Positions 7,257-8,579 of a stretch of 8,579 bases of DNA are shown one piece after another (positions within the stretch are counted from its first letter, which is position 1; each line of letters opens with the position of its first letter). The DNA comes from JAYWIG01 sp043789035 (GTDB taxonomy: Bacteria > Pseudomonadota > Gammaproteobacteria > Burkholderiales > Burkholderiaceae_E). The stretch is from positions 1 to 8,579 of the forward strand of contig JAYWIG010000283.1 in NCBI GenBank assembly GCA_043789035.1. Reading direction: 5' to 3'. The notes below the pieces were generated by a model. The model was not told the origin of the DNA. It searched no databases and saw only the letters and a program-made list of their open reading frames with translations. Position numbers and translations under genes: made by a program.

Positions 7257-7406
7257 TTACATTGGCACACCACGAAGTAGGTAAGCAATCTCCTTATAGA
7301 ACTTCATGACACCTCCCACTATCGCGGGGATTAACCCGTAGGTGGCAATGCTCACTGCAATGATCAAAGTCAGATGTTTGAGATTCATTGCAGCGATTGC
7401 TTTCAT
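7257..7406 (-). CDS. Hypothetical small membrane protein, 49 residues
   Basis: I do not recognise this ORF. It runs from an ATG at 7406 to a TAA at 7257-7259. The protein starts MKAIAAMNLKH, has one hydrophobic segment at about residues 12-34 (LTLIIAVSIATYGLIPAIVG), then a basic and amphipathic tail (KFYKEIAYLLRGVPM). This looks like a single-span membrane peptide. It lies 26 bases after the exported-protein gene and 19 bases before the desaturase ATG, on the same strand, as expected for a member of a small operon. Against it: no clear Shine-Dalgarno at either the ATG at 7406 or the one at 7388, and its short length. If the desaturase really began at 7288, its N-terminus would overlap this ORF in another frame. 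Confidence 0.45.
   Translation of the reverse strand: MKAIAAMNLKHLTLIIAVSIATYGLIPAIVGGVMKFYKEIAYLLRGVPM
7289..7295 (-). promoter_or_regulatory. Strong Shine-Dalgarno-like AAGGAGA with no well-spaced start
   Basis: On the minus strand AAGGAGA abuts a TTG at 7288 that is in frame with the desaturase. Zero spacing is unsuitable for initiation there. In-frame GTG codons follow at 7273 and 7270, about 15-18 bases away, longer than usual. The motif also encodes Lys-Glu within the 49-residue ORF, so it may be incidental. It is listed because it bears on the desaturase start. Confidence 0.2.
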
Positions 7407-7432
7407 GTTGTGCGATTGAGTTGGTTTTGGGC

Positions 7433-7717
7433 TTAGTTCAACTGGCTTGCAGTTAATTCATTTTGAATTTGACGGGGGCCAGCCTTTAGGTCGTTAAGAA
7501 CTTGATCGCGGCTCAATGTCGAAGCAACGGTTGGAACCGCAGTGGCTTCCATTGGAGCAGCCGCTGCAGCGGCGCTTGCGGCAACCGACGCACGCGATAA
7601 AGTACTTACGCTTGAGCTATATTCAGTAGCTTCGCTAAAACTTGCTGCAGAGGCAACTGTTGCGAAACCAGAAGTCAAAGCGACGGCAGTAACGATAGTA
7701 GAGATAAGTGATTTCAT
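7433..7717 (-). CDS. Hypothetical exported Ala/Ser-rich protein, 94 residues
   Basis: I do not recognise a firm family. The ATG at 7717 begins a clear Sec signal peptide: MKSL, a hydrophobic core (ISTIVTAVALTSGFATV), and an expected cleavage after ASA at residue 24. The mature part, about 70 residues, is rich in Ala, Ser and Thr, with an alanine run at about 46-54. A short repeat, STLSR-x2-V, occurs at 38-45 and 66-73, followed by a more polar tail (DQVLNDLKAGPRQIQNEL). The second copy faintly recalls the LTRxQVxxEL segment of small secreted proteobacterial DUF4148-type proteins, a weak comparison only. Upstream, GAAAGA at 7724-7729 may serve as a weak ribosome site. It would be periplasmic or secreted. 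It lies 26 bases upstream of the small membrane ORF and may lead that operon. Confidence 0.75.
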   Translation of the reverse strand: MKSLISTIVTAVALTSGFATVASAASFSEATEYSSSVSTLSRASVAASAAAAAAPMEATAVPTVASTLSRDQVLNDLKAGPRQIQNELTASQLN

Positions 7718-7939
7718 GATGGTCTTTCGTATTAAGTAAAAATTGATAACAAAGTTAGTTTTGGAACAAATTCAGCACATTGCGCTGATGAGTTTTAGTG
7801 TGGTTGGTGGCAATTCGCTTACTCACGCTTTGGTATCAGAGTCGTTTCAATCAGATAACGCTAATATCTCAGCGTTGTTATAAAGCACGTCAGGTGCCGC
7901 TAGTTTGATCGACTGAACTATTCATCTAAAGGCTCGCTT
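7718..7939. promoter_or_regulatory. Divergent intergenic region between the exported-protein gene and the phosphatase lipoprotein gene
   Basis: This 222-base gap separates a minus-strand gene from a plus-strand gene, so it should hold both promoters. The part nearest the exported-protein gene is AT-rich. I could not find a -35/-10 pair at normal spacing that I would defend on either strand. It includes one imperfect inverted repeat, listed separately, and no ORF that I can support. Confidence 0.5.
7855..7880. repeat. Imperfect inverted repeat in the divergent intergenic region
   Basis: AACGCT (7857-7862) is mirrored by AGCGTT (7871-7876) around an 8-base AT-rich spacer, and AT/AT could extend the pairing past a one-base bulge. 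It lies about 60 bases upstream of the phosphatase ATG. It could be an operator half-site pair or a small hairpin. There is no following T-run that would make a terminator of it. Six perfect pairs are weak evidence. Confidence 0.25.
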
Positions 7940-8579
7940 ATGAAACTCCTAATCGTTTTGGCGCTATGTTCATTGGCTGGCTGCAGCACAAATTCGATCA
8001 ATCCCGCCTTCAAAGGCAGTGAAGCCGATCAGGCGATTCAAAAAGCGCGCGCTTTACCTGGCTTCAATGCGGCTAACTTTTTGCCCGGCCCAGCAACGGA
8101 AAGGCCACCATTGCTAAAAAGTGCTGCGGAGATTTCTGCTGCATTGGCAAAAGGCGGGTACATCGTCTATATGCGGCACGGGCGAACCCAATACGAACAA
8201 CTTGAACTAGAGCGGGACAATCGAGCAAAAGGAACTTTCGATCTCGACAAGTGCGAAACGCAACGGTCGCTGTCCGATGAAGGCAGAGCGGCAATGAAAG
8301 TGAGCGGAGCATCTTTTCACAAGGCCTCGATACCTATTGCCCAAAGCTTTGTGAGCCGATATTGCAGAGCGATTGAATCCGCTGCGTACTACGTTGATGG
8401 CGCTCAAACGACCGAACTGCTTTCTGGTGAGGGGCAAGTCGGTAAAGATCCTGCGCAGAAGGCGCGCACCGTCGCGTTTCTATCTCAGATACCTCCGGCA
8501 GGAAAAAATCATTTCATGATGGCCCATGGCGGCATTTTCTGGGAGGCTACCGGGTATGTGATTCAGGAAGAGCACGCTG
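7940..8579 (+). CDS. Histidine phosphatase superfamily lipoprotein (3' partial)
   Basis: The frame opens at an ATG at 7940 behind AAAGG (7928-7932, 7-base spacing) and stays open to the right edge, giving 213 visible residues. The N-terminus is a lipoprotein signal: MKLLIVLALCSLAGC with lipobox LAGC and acylated Cys15, followed by Ser-Thr, so outer-membrane or periplasmic anchoring is expected. The phosphatase domain starts near residue 62. It has the catalytic RHG motif (YMRHG, His80), LSDEGRAAM (111-119), the second phosphate-pocket arginine in SRYCRAIESA (Arg143) and the later MAHGG (His196). These fit branch 1 of the superfamily. The phosphorylated substrate is not evident, and a periplasmic form suggests hydrolysis of an exported or external phosphoester. 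About half a dozen to a few dozen residues are probably missing. Confidence 0.88.
   Translation, partial: MKLLIVLALCSLAGCSTNSINPAFKGSEADQAIQKARALPGFNAANFLPGPATERPPLLKSAAEISAALAKGGYIVYMRHGRTQYEQLELERDNRAKGTFDLDKCETQRSLSDEGRAAMKVSGASFHKASIPIAQSFVSRYCRAIESAAYYVDGAQTTELLSGEGQVGKDPAQKARTVAFLSQIPPAGKNHFMMAHGGIFWEATGYVIQEEHA

Noticed and set aside
7560..7573. Perfect 14-base palindrome GCCGCTGCAGCGGC
   Set aside because: It falls in the alanine run of the exported protein and follows from repeated GCN codons.
7542..7739. A 65-codon plus-strand ORF opposite the exported protein
   Set aside because: It is the reverse complement of alanine-rich coding sequence; the minus strand has a proper signal peptide and start.
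8073..8437. Minus-strand ORFs opposite the phosphatase
   Set aside because: The plus frame has lipobox, RHG and HGG motifs; the opposite frames have nothing comparable.

Overview
The window looks like ordinary chromosome from a Gram-negative proteobacterium. A beta- or gamma-proteobacterium is my inference, from an exported lipoprotein with a lipobox, an Ada-type alkylation regulator and a mid-range base composition. There are no rRNA, tRNA, CRISPR or insertion-sequence signals.

Region 1 (1-4713, + strand) is a tightly packed peptide/opine/nickel-type (Dpp/Opp) ABC importer operon: a permease B cut off by the window edge, permease C, an OppF/DppF-like ATPase, a DppD/OppD-like ATPase and then an amidase-signature hydrolase. 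The ATPase genes are joined by 4-base ATGA overlaps and the amidase follows after 9 bases behind a good Shine-Dalgarno. The solute-binding protein is not in view. The layout suggests that a peptide- or amide-like solute is imported and then hydrolysed. The amidase closely resembles plant AMI1 (indole-3-acetamide hydrolase-type) proteins, but its substrate is not known.

Region 2 (4714-6363, + strand) is an adaptive-response (alkylation repair) pair. A full-length three-part Ada protein keeps all its expected cysteines. It overlaps by ATGA a 2-oxoglutarate/Fe(II) oxygenase gene of the Oxygenase-NA type, often linked with Ada. That second gene is broken. An in-frame TAG interrupts it at 6116, the catalytic middle including the HxD segment is missing, and the recognisable C-terminus reappears in another frame, ending at 6363. 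This is the clearest unusual signal in the window.

Region 3 (6341-7717, - strand) holds a membrane fatty acid hydroxylase/sterol desaturase with intact histidine boxes, preceded by an unrecognised 49-residue single-helix membrane ORF and an unrecognised 94-residue exported Ala-rich protein. The three may form one transcript. The desaturase meets the oxygenase relic tail to tail with a 23-base overlap.

Region 4 (7718-8579) is a 222-base divergent intergenic stretch followed by the start of a + strand lipoprotein of the histidine phosphatase superfamily, which runs off the right edge.

I see no convincing new multi-gene system. The value lies in the decayed oxygenase beside an intact Ada, the importer-amidase pairing and the small uncharacterised envelope genes.
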